A stretch of 63,463 nucleotides of DNA from an uncultured Acetatifactor sp. (GCA_949840885.1 CATKYJ010000025.1:1-63463); one strand, 5' to 3'; shown: positions 17,894-27,020, counted from the first letter of the stretch. The notes: generated by a model not told the origin, from the letters alone. Translations and numbers: made by a program.

Positions 17894-19123
17894 ATGCCAC
17901 AATTCATTTCTTCAATCTTGTCCGCCATAGGCTCTGGAATCTGGTCGGTGATCAGCGCCGTCCTGATTCTTGTGATCGCTTTCGTGGTGGCAAGCATCGT
18001 GAAGTCTCTGGTTCTGAAGCTGCTCGAAAAAGGAAAGATAGACCAGTTTCTGGGAAAGCTTGACTCTTCGGAGGGCGATGCCAGCAAGGCTGGAAGCACG
18101 AAGCAGTTCATCGGAAAGCTTGTCTACTTGCTCGTTTTCCTGCTCTTCGTGCCGGGAATTTTTTCGGCGCTGGGAATGAGGGAGGTTTCTACTCCCATCA
18201 CTAACCTGCTGAACAACGTGTGGGGATACGTGCCCAACATCGTGGCAGCGGCCATCGTGCTGATCGTAGGATGCTTCATCGCAAAGCTGGTTCGTCAGCT
18301 GCTGGCGCATCTGTTCGATAAGCTCAATGTGAACAAGCTGCAGGAGAAAGCCGGCATCGAGGTGGCCAACACCGACAGGCTTTCCAACACGCTGGCCTAC
18401 ATCGTGTACGTGCTGATTCTCATCCCCATGATTGTGATGGCCCTTGACGTGCTGAAGATCAGCGTGATCTCTGATCCGGCGGTACATATGCTGAACCTGA
18501 TCTTTGCTTTCATCCCCAACATTTTCATCGGTCTGGTCATCATCGTCATCGGCTGCATGATCGGCAAATTCGTGGGACAGATCGTGACCCGCCTGATTGC
18601 GTCCGCGGGGCTGGATGCCAAGCTTACGAAGCTCCTTGAGAACAACGATAAGCGCTCTTTCTGCCTGAGCAAGTTCGTGGGCGGCGTGGTTTATGCGGTT
18701 GTGGTGATCTTCTTCGCAGTGGAGGGCGTGAACGTCCTGAAGCTGGAGGTGCTGACCAATATCGGTGCAGCGGTCATCGGCTACATGCCTGCTGTCCTGA
18801 GCGCCGTATTGATTCTGGTGCTGTGCTTCATCGCAGGAGCTGTGGCTGAAAAGACTCTTCGCAAGAACGGCTTCAAAAACTATGCGGTGGTTGCAAAGTG
18901 CGCCATCCTGGTAGTGGGCGCATTCATGGTTCTGAGCCAGCTTGGTATCGCAGCGGACATCGTGAACACTGCTTTCAGACTGCTGGTGGCGGCTGTTGCC
19001 ATCGCCTTTGCCATCGCTTTCGGCGTGGGCGGCAGGGATTTTGCGTCCCATGCCCTGAAGAAGCTGGAGGACAATATGGAGAAGTCCGACGGGGAGTCTG
19101 CGGAGGACAGAAAAGAAAACTGA
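17894..19123 (+). CDS. Conserved TM-helix-repeat protein, mechanosensitive channel-like
   Basis: A 409-residue inner-membrane protein. The segments YVPNIVAAAIVLIVGCFIAK, FIPNIFIGLVIIVIGCMIGK and YMPAVLSAVLILVLCFIAG are three copies of the conserved TM-helix repeat found in CmpX/MscS-related proteins. The C-terminus IAFAIAFGVGGRDFASHAL resembles the pore-adjacent part of such proteins, but a full MscS beta domain is not seen. Role in osmotic or membrane stress is inferred. ATG 17894 follows GGAGGGAA; a start at 17879 would overlap that site. Monocistronic, with promoter at 17817 and terminator at 19155. Confidence 0.8.
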   Translation: MPQFISSILSAIGSGIWSVISAVLILVIAFVVASIVKSLVLKLLEKGKIDQFLGKLDSSEGDASKAGSTKQFIGKLVYLLVFLLFVPGIFSALGMREVSTPITNLLNNVWGYVPNIVAAAIVLIVGCFIAKLVRQLLAHLFDKLNVNKLQEKAGIEVANTDRLSNTLAYIVYVLILIPMIVMALDVLKISVISDPAVHMLNLIFAFIPNIFIGLVIIVIGCMIGKFVGQIVTRLIASAGLDAKLTKLLENNDKRSFCLSKFVGGVVYAVVVIFFAVEGVNVLKLEVLTNIGAAVIGYMPAVLSAVLILVLCFIAGAVAEKTLRKNGFKNYAVVAKCAILVVGAFMVLSQLGIAADIVNTAFRLLVAAVAIAFAIAFGVGGRDFASHALKKLEDNMEKSDGESAEDRKEN

Positions 19124-19154
19124 GGAAGAACGGACAGCAGCACAGTCTGTTCAC

Positions 19155-19190
19155 AAAAAGGGGAGCAGGGGCCAAACCTGCTCCCTTTTC
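19155..19190 (+). terminator. Intrinsic terminator
   Basis: GGGAGCAGG pairs with CCTGCTCCC, followed by TTTTC and preceded by AAAA, so it can work in both directions. It ends the TM-helix-repeat gene. Confidence 0.85.
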
Positions 19191-19230
19191 ATGATATTCT
19201 GCCTTTATCTTTATTCCCGCGAGCAATGAG

Positions 19231-19353
19231 TCAAGTGGGCATGCTTGCATGCACATTTGACGAATGCCGCGAGGGTCAAATACCAAAGTGTCCGAAGGAC
19301 ACTTTCTGTTCTGCAGCGCTGCAAGATTGATACCCCGTTGCTTGCAGCGGGGT
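19231..19353. other. Cluster of intergenic hairpins
   Basis: Four stem-loops lie within 123 bases: 19231-19260 (GCATGC core), 19275-19295 (AAAGTGTCC/GGACACTTT, perfect), 19313-19322 (GCAGCGCTGC) and 19332-19353 (ACCCCGTTGC/GCAGCGGGGT). No T-runs follow, so these are not simple terminators. The 493-base gap 19124-19616 holds this cluster and the terminator, and no gene. Confidence 0.55.
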
Positions 19354-19616
19354 CTTTGATTCTCTGATAGTGACAAAGCATCTCCAGACAGCAACCGGTG
19401 AAGGCCTAAAGCATTTACCAATACAGAAGTGATAGAAAGTATCACTGAAAGCAGCACAGAAAACCGTCATAGCAGCATAGAAAAGTGATGGATTTGAACT
19501 TCCCGGTTGAGTCCATCCCCGGAAATATCAACCTCTGCGTTCTTGCAGCCTCCTCTTTTTCCGGATATAATGTCCCTAATCAAGGCATGAAACGGCCAAA
19601 AAAAGGAGGAACCAAA

Positions 19617-21026
19617 ATGATAGACCGCGAACAGATAGGCATCAGAATAGCAGTCCTGCGCAAGAAAGCAGGCCTGTCCCAGCAGGCGCTGGCGGACAAG
19701 CTGGGCGTCAGCGCCCAAGCCGTCAGCAAATGGGAGGGCGGAAAGAATCTGCCGGACATCGACATGTTCCGGGAGCTGGCCTGGCTTTTCCACATGACCA
19801 TAGACAGCATTGTGGAGGGCGACCTGCTCTTTGCCCAGAAAAGTGTCCAGAAAGAGCTACCCGCCAGCATAGAGGTCCTCTTACCCGATGCCGAAAGGCG
19901 CAGACTCCTGCAGAGCCTGTCCACTTACTGCTCCGACGCAGAGCTGGGCGGCATAGCCAGGGAGCTGTCCAGAGGGAACCTGGAGATGTGGGTCCGGGCC
20001 GGCATCACCAGGCTGGAGGGAGGAACATTCCAGGAGGAGAAAAAAGTCTCCATTCCCGCCAGTCTGTTGGGAGAGAACACCTTGCGGGAGACAGCCCCCT
20101 ATTTCGCCAAAACCCTGGGAGAAATGATGGGAAACATGGAGCCGGGGCTGCGGCGGATTCAAGAGCTGATGCGCTGCCCGGATTGCGGAGAACGCCTGTC
20201 CAGCGAAAACAGAGACGATAATACGATATATTTCAAATGCAAAAACAACCACTGCTACGATGTGACGGACGGCGTCATCTATTTCGGCTCCCGGGAGATT
20301 CCGGGCGAACTCTGGTCCCTGTACATGAAGAACTATCAGGACTATCTCAGAGAACAGCGCCACCCGGGGAACCCACGCTATCAGATGGGAGCGGTTCCCT
20401 GCAGCGAGGTACGCTGGCAGACTATGAAAAAACTCCGCCCCCGGATCATCCTGGACATTGCCTGCGGCACCTGTAACGGGCTCAAATACGACCTGCAGCG
20501 CATCAACTGGCCCTGTCTGGTCATCATGACGGATGTCTCCCACCGCATCCTGAAATATAACAACCGGTACTTCACCGAGGAGATGGCAAACCCTTATGTG
20601 GACATTGTCTGTCTGGCCTGCGACTGCGCCCGCCTGCCTATCCGGGACGGCTGTATCGACATGGTGGTGTCCAACGGCGGCTTTGAGAGCATGCAGTCCA
20701 AGATGATGGACGGTTTCCGGGAGGCATACCGGGTGCTTAAGCCCGGAGGCCATGCGGTCTACAACATCAGCATCCTGGGAGACCATGCCTCGGAGAATAC
20801 GAAAAAATGGGAACAGCTGTACTATTCCCTGAATGAAAGCTACTCCCTGCACGAGAAGCTTTTCGATATCAGGGAATGGGAAGAAATCTGCAGGGACACG
20901 GGATACGCCGCCACTCAGACCAGAGAAATCTATGGGGAGCTGCCCGCTCCGCAGGGGGATATATTTCCTTTTGAAAATGAGATTCTGCAGTGGATGGGAG
21001 AGTATCTGTGTGTATCTGAGAAATAA
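19617..21026 (+). CDS. XRE regulator fused to zinc ribbon and methyltransferase
   Basis: A 469-residue protein. Residues 1-60 are an XRE helix-turn-helix (LSQQALADKLGVSAQAVSKW), followed by a linker. About residues 185-215 is a zinc-ribbon-like CPDCG...CKNNHC motif. The C-terminal half is a class I SAM-dependent methyltransferase with motif I ILDIACGTCNG and the later block GFREAYRVLKPGGH. The zinc ribbon plus methyltransferase layout recalls RlmA-type rRNA methyltransferases, but the target is unknown. Start ATG 19617 follows AAAAGGAGG; the frame is open from 19485. Cytosolic, apparently monocistronic. Confidence 0.8.
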   Translation: MIDREQIGIRIAVLRKKAGLSQQALADKLGVSAQAVSKWEGGKNLPDIDMFRELAWLFHMTIDSIVEGDLLFAQKSVQKELPASIEVLLPDAERRRLLQSLSTYCSDAELGGIARELSRGNLEMWVRAGITRLEGGTFQEEKKVSIPASLLGENTLRETAPYFAKTLGEMMGNMEPGLRRIQELMRCPDCGERLSSENRDDNTIYFKCKNNHCYDVTDGVIYFGSREIPGELWSLYMKNYQDYLREQRHPGNPRYQMGAVPCSEVRWQTMKKLRPRIILDIACGTCNGLKYDLQRINWPCLVIMTDVSHRILKYNNRYFTEEMANPYVDIVCLACDCARLPIRDGCIDMVVSNGGFESMQSKMMDGFREAYRVLKPGGHAVYNISILGDHASENTKKWEQLYYSLNESYSLHEKLFDIREWEEICRDTGYAATQTREIYGELPAPQGDIFPFENEILQWMGEYLCVSEK

Positions 21027-21171
21027 TCTGCCGGGAACCTGCCTTTTTGTGTAGAATCTGATTATCGTGAAAGTGCCTTTTTTGAAAAACACTTGAAATG
21101 CGGACGCAAAGCATGATATATTTGATGGGAAAGCCAAATGAGGCTGGATACTTGACTTGCGGGGGATTCGT

Positions 21172-21711
21172 ATGTTAGAGAGGTTTTATCCGGACAATGA
21201 GGCGCCGAGCGCTTATGAAATCAACTATAAAGAGCTGTACGAGAGGGGATACAAGGGCATCATCTTCGACATCGACAATACCCTGGTGCCCCACGGCGCG
21301 CCTGCGGACGGGGGTGCCGTGGGCCTTTTCGCAGGGCTGCAAATGCTGGGCTTCAGGACCGTGCTTTTGTCTAACAACAAGGAGTCCAGGGTACAGCCCT
21401 TTGCGGACAGGGTGGGGTCAAAGTATATCTATAGGGCCGGAAAGCCCGGGCAGGCGGGATATAAGAAAGCCATGGAGCTGATGGGTACCTCGCCGGAGAG
21501 CACCCTCTTCGTGGGAGACCAGCTGTTCACGGACGTGTGGGGAGCGAAAAAGGCAGGAATCGTCACTTACCTGGTGAAGCCCATCTATCCTAAGGAAGAG
21601 ATTCAGATTGTGCTGAAGCGCCGGCTGGAGCGGATCGTTCTTTTTTTCTACCATCGAAAGCCCCATCGCGAACCGATGCCCGGAGCCTTGAAGAATGACG
21701 GCTCCGGCTGA
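21172..21711 (+). CDS. YqeG-family HAD IIIA phosphatase
   Basis: A 179-residue cytosolic HAD phosphatase. Motif I is IIFDIDNTLVPHG (about residues 27-39), motif II LLSNNKESRV, and motif IV FVGDQLFTDVWGAKKAG. It belongs to the YqeG group, whose members often precede aroE in Firmicutes, as here. ATG 21172 lies after CGGGGGA. The aroE start follows 78 bases after its stop. The physiological substrate is unknown. Confidence 0.9.
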   Translation: MLERFYPDNEAPSAYEINYKELYERGYKGIIFDIDNTLVPHGAPADGGAVGLFAGLQMLGFRTVLLSNNKESRVQPFADRVGSKYIYRAGKPGQAGYKKAMELMGTSPESTLFVGDQLFTDVWGAKKAGIVTYLVKPIYPKEEIQIVLKRRLERIVLFFYHRKPHREPMPGALKNDGSG

Positions 21712-21788
21712 AACCGGCACTGACTGGCGGTCTGTCATCAAAAAATTCTGATTGGTATGCGCGCCAAAGCGTGCAGAGAGGTATAAGC

Positions 21789-22661
21789 ATGAAAATAGAT
21801 GGCTACACCCGCGTCTGTGGGGTGATGGGAAATCCGGTGGAGCATACAATGTCCCCGGCTATCCATAACACTCTGGCTCAGAACCTAAAGGAAAACCTGG
21901 TATACGTCCCTTTCCGCGTGCCGGCAGGCGGGGCAGGGGACGCAGTACAGGGAGCCTACGCCCTGAATCTGCTTGGAGTGAACGTGACGGTTCCTTATAA
22001 AAGGGACGTGATTCCTTATCTAAAGGAGATAGATCCTCTGGCGGAAACCATTGGCGCGGTGAACACTTTGGTGCGGAGGCCAGGCGGATTCAAAGGCTAT
22101 AATACGGATATGCCCGGGCTCTACCGCGCCATGTGCGAGGACGGCGTGAGGATAGAAGAAGAAAGGGTGCTGATCCTGGGCGCAGGAGGCGTGGCCAGGG
22201 CCGTGGCCATTCTGGCGGCACAGAAAGGGGCGGCGCAGATCGTGATTTTAAACCGTACCCTAGTGAAAGCGGAGGGCATAGCGGATGAGGTGAATGCCCT
22301 GGCAGGCTGCAGACTGGCCCAGGCGCTGAGGCTGGAGGAGTACGGCTCTCTTCCGGAGGAGAGGTATCTTGCCATCCAGGCTACCAATGTAGGGATGTTT
22401 CCGAAGACGGAGGCGGCTGTCATCGAGGACGCCGCATTTTATAAAAAGATACATACAGGCTATGATCTTGTCTTTAATCCGGCCAGGACCAGGTTTATGG
22501 AGCTGGCGGAGGAAAACGGCGGCAGGGCTTTTGGGGGACTTAAGATGCTGCTGTACCAGGGCATCATAGCCTATGAACTCTGGACGGGAGCTCAGGTGAA
22601 CCGTACTCTGGCAGAAAAGGCATACGAGGCTATGAAAGAAGCTATGCATATTTCGCAGTGA
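21789..22661 (+). CDS. aroE: Shikimate dehydrogenase
   Basis: A 290-residue cytosolic enzyme that reduces 3-dehydroshikimate to shikimate with NADPH. The substrate-binding N-terminus has VMGNPVEHTMSPAIHN and VTVPYKRDV with the catalytic Lys; NTDMPG follows. The Rossmann part has VLILGAGGVARAVA and NRTLVKAE. GAGAGG precedes ATG 21789. It heads a shikimate run with aroK-aroQ downstream. Confidence 0.95.
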   Translation: MKIDGYTRVCGVMGNPVEHTMSPAIHNTLAQNLKENLVYVPFRVPAGGAGDAVQGAYALNLLGVNVTVPYKRDVIPYLKEIDPLAETIGAVNTLVRRPGGFKGYNTDMPGLYRAMCEDGVRIEEERVLILGAGGVARAVAILAAQKGAAQIVILNRTLVKAEGIADEVNALAGCRLAQALRLEEYGSLPEERYLAIQATNVGMFPKTEAAVIEDAAFYKKIHTGYDLVFNPARTRFMELAEENGGRAFGGLKMLLYQGIIAYELWTGAQVNRTLAEKAYEAMKEAMHISQ

Positions 22662-22844
22662 GGTATCTGATAGGGACTGCCTGGCAGGGCAGGAGAATGA
22701 TCCAAAGTCCGGGATTCTGGCGCATGCAGCCGGACTGGGGACGCGCCACCGGGCGAGAACAGCGAGGCCGCCGTGTCACCAGGGCAAAGGCACAGAGCCT
22801 GTCCGGCTCCGATGGTTCAGGGACAGGAGGAGACGAGCATACAT

Positions 22845-23783
22845 ATGAATAAGAAGAATCTGGTGCTGATCGGCTTCATGGGCAGCGGGAAGACCTCCGT
22901 GGGACTTAGGATGTCCTACAGGCTGCGCATGCCGGTGGAGGACACGGACAAGCTGATAGTGCGCAGACAGGGGCGCAGCATCAGCGAGATATTTAAAAAA
23001 GAGGGAGAGGAATATTTCCGTAACCAAGAGACAAAGCTGCTTATGGAACTGGTGGAAAAAGGCCGCAGGGCCATCTACTCCGTGGGAGGGGGCACGCCCG
23101 TGCAGCTTCAGAACAGGGAACTCCTCCGTCAGCTGGGAAAAGTGGTTCTGCTACGGGTGCGGCCCGAGACTGTATACCAGCGGCTGAAAGGGGATACCAG
23201 CAGACCGCTCTTACAGTGCGAAGAACCCTTAAAGCGAATCCGGGAGCTGATGGAGAGCCGAAAGGAAGCCTATGAGACCTGCGCCGATGTTATCCTTGAC
23301 GTGGATGACATGGACATGGAAGATATATTAAAGAGCATTGAAAAGGAGATGAACAGCATGAAGATTTTGGTGATTAATGGCCCTAATATCAATTTCCTGG
23401 GAATCCGGGAGAAAAGCATATACGGCGCCCAGGACTATCAATATCTGCTGGATCTCATCCAGAAAAAGGCGAAAGAGACAGAAAGCGACATTGAGGTGTT
23501 CCAGAGCAACCACGAGGGGGCCATCATCGACCGCATCCAGGAGGCCTATTTTGACGGCACCCAGGGAATCGTCATCAACCCGGGGGCCTACACCCATTAC
23601 AGCTACGCCATCCGGGATGCCTTAGCCAGCATCACGGTGCCCAAAGTGGAGATCCATATCTCGGACATCACGAAGCGTGAGGAGTTCAGAAAGGTGTCCG
23701 TAACAGCGCCTGTCTGCGACAGACAGATTTACGGGCAGGGCCTTTCGGGGTATCTCAAAGCCATTGACCACATCCTGAACTAA
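22845..23783 (+). CDS. aroK-aroQ: Shikimate kinase fused to type II 3-dehydroquinate dehydratase
   Basis: A 312-residue bifunctional protein. Residues 1-165 are shikimate kinase: Walker A GFMGSGKTSVG, DTDKLIVRRQGRSI and SVGGGTP. Residues 172-312 are type II dehydroquinase: INGPNINFLG with the catalytic region RE..IYG, SNHEGAIID, INPGAYTH and VEIHISDITKREEFR. There is no stop between the parts. AAGGAG at 23343-23348 lies nine bases before the ATG of the dehydratase part (23358), so a free AroQ may also be made. AGGAGG lies 13 bases before ATG 22845. Steps 3 and 5 of the chorismate pathway. Confidence 0.93.
   Translation: MNKKNLVLIGFMGSGKTSVGLRMSYRLRMPVEDTDKLIVRRQGRSISEIFKKEGEEYFRNQETKLLMELVEKGRRAIYSVGGGTPVQLQNRELLRQLGKVVLLRVRPETVYQRLKGDTSRPLLQCEEPLKRIRELMESRKEAYETCADVILDVDDMDMEDILKSIEKEMNSMKILVINGPNINFLGIREKSIYGAQDYQYLLDLIQKKAKETESDIEVFQSNHEGAIIDRIQEAYFDGTQGIVINPGAYTHYSYAIRDALASITVPKVEIHISDITKREEFRKVSVTAPVCDRQIYGQGLSGYLKAIDHILN
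23343..23360 (+). promoter_or_regulatory. Internal ribosome site for a free AroQ
   Basis: AAGGAG (23343-23348) lies nine bases before ATG 23358, which begins the dehydratase part (MKILVINGPN). This is a normal start-site layout inside the fused reading frame. Confidence 0.6.
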
Positions 23784-23893
23784 ATTTCTTCTATTTTTTT
23801 ACAAGTTTTTTTCAAAAACAGTTGAAATTTGTACTTGTTTATATTAAACTAGATACGGATTATATTTGTGAGCAAAATTAGGAGGAATATGAA

Positions 23894-24451
23894 ATGATTT
23901 CAGCAGGTGATTTCCGGAACGGTATTACCATTGAGTATGATAACAATGTATATCAGATTATTGAATTCCAGCATGTGAAGCCCGGAAAGGGAGCGGCGTT
24001 CGTGAGGACGAAGCTGAAGAATATCAAGAGCAGCGGTGTGATCGAGAAATCTTTCCGCCCTACCGAGAAATTCCCTCAGGCGCGCATTGACAGAAAGGAT
24101 CTTCAATATCTGTATGCGGACGGAGATCTCTATTATTTCATGGATACGGAAAGCTATGAGCAGACGGCTCTGAGCAAGGATACCGTAGGCGATGCGCTGA
24201 AGTTCGTGAAAGAGAATGAGATGTGTAAGATCTGCTCCCACAATGGCAGCGTGTATTCTGTGGAGCCTCCTCTGTTCGTAGAACTGGAGATCACGGAAAC
24301 CGAGCCTGGATTCAAGGGAGATACCGCCACAGGGGCATCCAAGCCTGCCATCGTGGAGACAGGAGCCCAGGTTGCCGTTCCCCTGTTTGTGAGCCAGGGA
24401 GACAAGATCAAGATCGATACCAGGACCGGCGAATATCTGTCCAGGGTCTAG
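23894..24451 (+). CDS. efp: Translation elongation factor P
   Basis: A 185-residue ribosome-binding factor that relieves stalling at polyproline. The N-terminal KOW-like domain ([43 protein letters not shown]) and the C-terminal S1-like ending [17 protein letters not shown] are classic. The modifiable tip residue lies in KPGKGAA. AGGAGG precedes ATG 23894. It follows aroQ by 110 bases, an association also known from Bacillus. Confidence 0.98.
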   Translation: MISAGDFRNGITIEYDNNVYQIIEFQHVKPGKGAAFVRTKLKNIKSSGVIEKSFRPTEKFPQARIDRKDLQYLYADGDLYYFMDTESYEQTALSKDTVGDALKFVKENEMCKICSHNGSVYSVEPPLFVELEITETEPGFKGDTATGASKPAIVETGAQVAVPLFVSQGDKIKIDTRTGEYLSRV

Positions 24452-24575
24452 GAGGAACTGGGGGATTTCGTTCAACATTATATGATTTATGCTACTCTTT
24501 CTAGTGTCTGCCAGGGCGGAGGCGTTGCCCCTGCATGTTAGGAAATTTTAAAGACAGCGCAGAAAGAGGGAGAGT

Positions 24576-25484
24576 ATGAATATAAACGAATTTGCAGGAA
24601 AGATCTGCAAGGCAGTCAAAAAGGAACTCGGTGCAGCATACCGGGTGGAATGCAAGGAGGTACGAAAGAACAACGGCGTCATCCTCCACGGACTTCTGGT
24701 TCTGGGAGAGGATCAGAATGTGGCACCTACTATCTATCTGGATACTTTTCTGGAGGCCTACGAGGCGGGAGCCACTTTCAAGTCGATTCTCCAGGGACTC
24801 TTGGACATCTGCAGGGAGGAAGTGCTCAAAGAAGCCGTTGACATGAAGTTTTTCCGATCCTTTGAGAAAGTGCGGGACAGAATTTGTTACCGCCTTATCG
24901 GCAGGAAAGGGAATGAAGAACTGTTGGAAGACATACCATATATTGAATTTCTGGATTTGGCCATCTGCTTCTACTATGCCTACCACGGGGAGAGCTTGGG
25001 AGACGGGACGATTTTGGTTCACAATTCCCATATGGAACTGTGGGATACCTGTACGGCAGAACTCTTCGGCCTGGCAAAGCGTAATACCCAGCGGCTGTTT
25101 CCCTGGGTGTGCAGTTCCATCGGTGAGGTCTTAGGTGAGATTGCCGGGGAGGACGGGGAGCCGGAGGAGGCGTTGGAGGAGGAGCTTTTGCAGCAGGTGC
25201 CCATGCAGGTTCTGAGCAATGCCAGGAGGACTCAGGGAGCCGTGTGCATGCTGTATCCGGGCTTGCTGGACAAGCTTGCGGGGGAGTGCAAGAGGAATTT
25301 TTATATCCTGCCCAGCTCCGTCCATGAGGTTATCCTGCTGGAGGATACAGGGGCCGGTGCCGCGCCGGAACTCAAGAAAATGGTTTTAGAGGTGAACAGG
25401 ACGCAAGTCGCTCCTGAAGAGGTTCTTTCTGACAGTCTTTATTACTACGATTCTACCGATAAAAGGGTCAAAATAATTTTCTAA
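24576..25484 (+). CDS. DUF5688 family protein
   Basis: A 302-residue soluble protein. The N-terminal part (KICKAVKKELG, VRKNNGVILHGL, NVAPTIYLD) and the central CFYYAYHGE block match the DUF5688 family common in Lachnospiraceae, whose function is unknown. The C-terminus has YPGLLDKLAGECKRNFYILPSSVHEVILL. AGAGGGAGAG precedes ATG 24576. No membrane segments. A tRNA gene follows 81 bases downstream. Confidence 0.85.
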   Translation: MNINEFAGKICKAVKKELGAAYRVECKEVRKNNGVILHGLLVLGEDQNVAPTIYLDTFLEAYEAGATFKSILQGLLDICREEVLKEAVDMKFFRSFEKVRDRICYRLIGRKGNEELLEDIPYIEFLDLAICFYYAYHGESLGDGTILVHNSHMELWDTCTAELFGLAKRNTQRLFPWVCSSIGEVLGEIAGEDGEPEEALEEELLQQVPMQVLSNARRTQGAVCMLYPGLLDKLAGECKRNFYILPSSVHEVILLEDTGAGAAPELKKMVLEVNRTQVAPEEVLSDSLYYYDSTDKRVKIIF

Positions 25485-25504
25485 GAATTTCCTTGACTTT
25501 ATAG

Positions 25505-25533
25505 TAGACATATCAAAATTTTTGTGATATTAT
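25505..25533 (+). promoter_or_regulatory. Promoter of tRNA-Arg
   Basis: TAGACA (25505-25510) and TATTAT (25528-25533) are separated by 17 bases and would start transcription near 25540, about 26 bases before the tRNA. Confidence 0.6.
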
Positions 25534-25565
25534 AGTCAAAGCGATGTAACAATTTCGTAATATTT

Positions 25566-25637
25566 GCATCCGTAGTCTAATGGATAGAACGAAGGCCTCC
25601 GACGCCTTTAATGCAGGTTCGATTCCTGTCGGATGCA
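25566..25637 (+). tRNA. tRNA-Arg (anticodon CCG)
   Basis: A 72-base cloverleaf. The acceptor GCATCCG pairs with CGGATGC, the anticodon stem AAGGC/GCCTT encloses loop CTCCGAC (anticodon CCG, reading CGG), and the T-arm contains GGTTCGATTCC. The discriminator base is A and CCA is not encoded. A single-copy tRNA unit with its own promoter and terminator. Confidence 0.96.
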
Positions 25638-25638
25638 T

Positions 25639-25662
25639 TTACATCGCTTTGGCTATTTTTTT
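25639..25662 (+). terminator. Terminator arm pairing across the tRNA
   Basis: TTACATCGCTTTGGCTAT is complementary, with one mismatch, to ATAGTCAAAGCGATGTAA upstream of the tRNA (25532-25549) and is followed by a T-run. The two arms would form a stem that encloses the whole tRNA. Confidence 0.65.
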
Positions 25663-25757
25663 ATGGGATACCAGGACAATGGAAAGAAAAAGTACGGTAC
25701 AGCTGTGCGGCGGGTGCAGCCGGCCGGACTTTTTGTCTCTGAGAAAGGTGTGATGAT

Positions 25758-27020
25758 ATGTCGAATGATAACAAATCGAAAATCCGTGATTTTTTTGTAA
25801 ATAATTCTAAATTTATCTTCCCGGTGATTGTGGTCATAGTGGCGGCAGTGACGGTTTCCTTTGCCCTGAATGCCAATCGAAACAAAACAGAGCAGGAGTC
25901 TGAGCCCTCTTCGGAGGAATCCGTATCACCCATGGTTCTGGTGCAGGAGAGCAGCGAGCAACAGCCCGAGGAGCCGGATGTGCCAAAGGGGGTTCCGCTG
26001 ATACCGAATGAAGACGAGGGCATACAGGCGCTGGTCACTGCTTATTATGACACCATGGCCTCCGGGGACAGCGCCGCCATGGCAGCTCTCTATGACGAAC
26101 TGACACAGAGCGAGCAGCTGCGCTGCGAGGAGACAGCCAAATATGTGGATCACACTACGGTTCTTGAGATTTATACCAAGGAGGGGCTTGATGCGGGAAG
26201 CAAGGTGGTCTATGCGTACTACAAGCTGTGTTTCATAAACCATGAGGAGGAGGTTCCGGGCTTTTATACATTCTATGTCTGCGATAACGGGCAGGGGAAT
26301 CTCTACATCAAGAATGAGAAGAACTTCACCGAAGACGAGAAGCAGTATGTGGTCGATGTCTCGGAGCAGGACGATGTGGTGGAATTCTATAACCGCGTGA
26401 CTGTAGAATACAATGAGTTGATGGAGGGCAATCCCCAGCTGCTGGCATATCAGGGCGAGCTGAGCAAGCAGGTCAATGCTGCCGTGGGCGTAAGGCTGGC
26501 AGAGCAGAATACGGGTGGGGAGCCCGCGGAGGGGGAAGGCGCCGCTCCGGTTGAGGGAGAAGCGCCGGTTGAGGGCACGGATCCGGCTGTAGAGGATCCC
26601 GGCACTGACGCACCTGCCCAGACCGGGCCTACCAGCGCCGTGGCCACCACCACCGTCAATGTCAGAAACTCGGACAGCGAACTGGCCGACAGGCTGGGAC
26701 AGGTAGTGGGCGGCACCAGAGTCCAGGTTCAGGAGGTGCGGGCCAACGGGTGGACGAAGATCGTCTACGATGGCGGGGACGGTTACATTAAGTCCGAATA
26801 TCTGCAGCTGGAGGAGAGCGCGGAGGGGCAGGAGGTCATCGGCACGGTGACTGCCAATACCAATGTCAATGTGCGCGCCGCTGCCAGCGAGACTGCCGAA
26901 CAGGTGGGCATCCTGGTAGGAGGAGATACGGCCGAACTGCTGGGCAATGAGAATGGCTGGTGCAAGATAAAGTATGATGGCAAGGTGGCTTATGTGAAAG
27001 CGGATTTTGTCACGCAATGA
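25758..27020 (+). CDS. Membrane-anchored protein with two SH3b domains
   Basis: A 420-residue protein. A short basic N-terminus is followed by one membrane helix (residues about 18-38, FIFPVIVVIVAAVTVSFAL), then an Asp/Glu-rich linker. A folded extracellular domain (residues about 85-240) and a Pro/Glu/Ala-rich spacer follow. Two bacterial SH3 repeats close the protein (VNVRNSDSELADRLGQV and VNVRAAASETAEQVGIL, each ending in GYIKSEYL- or AYVKADF-like strands). SH3b domains usually bind peptidoglycan, so a role at the cell wall is likely. It starts 120 bases after tRNA-Arg. Confidence 0.85.
   Translation: MSNDNKSKIRDFFVNNSKFIFPVIVVIVAAVTVSFALNANRNKTEQESEPSSEESVSPMVLVQESSEQQPEEPDVPKGVPLIPNEDEGIQALVTAYYDTMASGDSAAMAALYDELTQSEQLRCEETAKYVDHTTVLEIYTKEGLDAGSKVVYAYYKLCFINHEEEVPGFYTFYVCDNGQGNLYIKNEKNFTEDEKQYVVDVSEQDDVVEFYNRVTVEYNELMEGNPQLLAYQGELSKQVNAAVGVRLAEQNTGGEPAEGEGAAPVEGEAPVEGTDPAVEDPGTDAPAQTGPTSAVATTTVNVRNSDSELADRLGQVVGGTRVQVQEVRANGWTKIVYDGGDGYIKSEYLQLEESAEGQEVIGTVTANTNVNVRAAASETAEQVGILVGGDTAELLGNENGWCKIKYDGKVAYVKADFVTQ

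Noticed and set aside
25566..25637. tRNA-Arg as the prophage attachment site
   Set aside because: The integrase lies 3.8 kb away beyond gdhA, with host genes between, and no copy of the tRNA 3' end is seen near 29,400.
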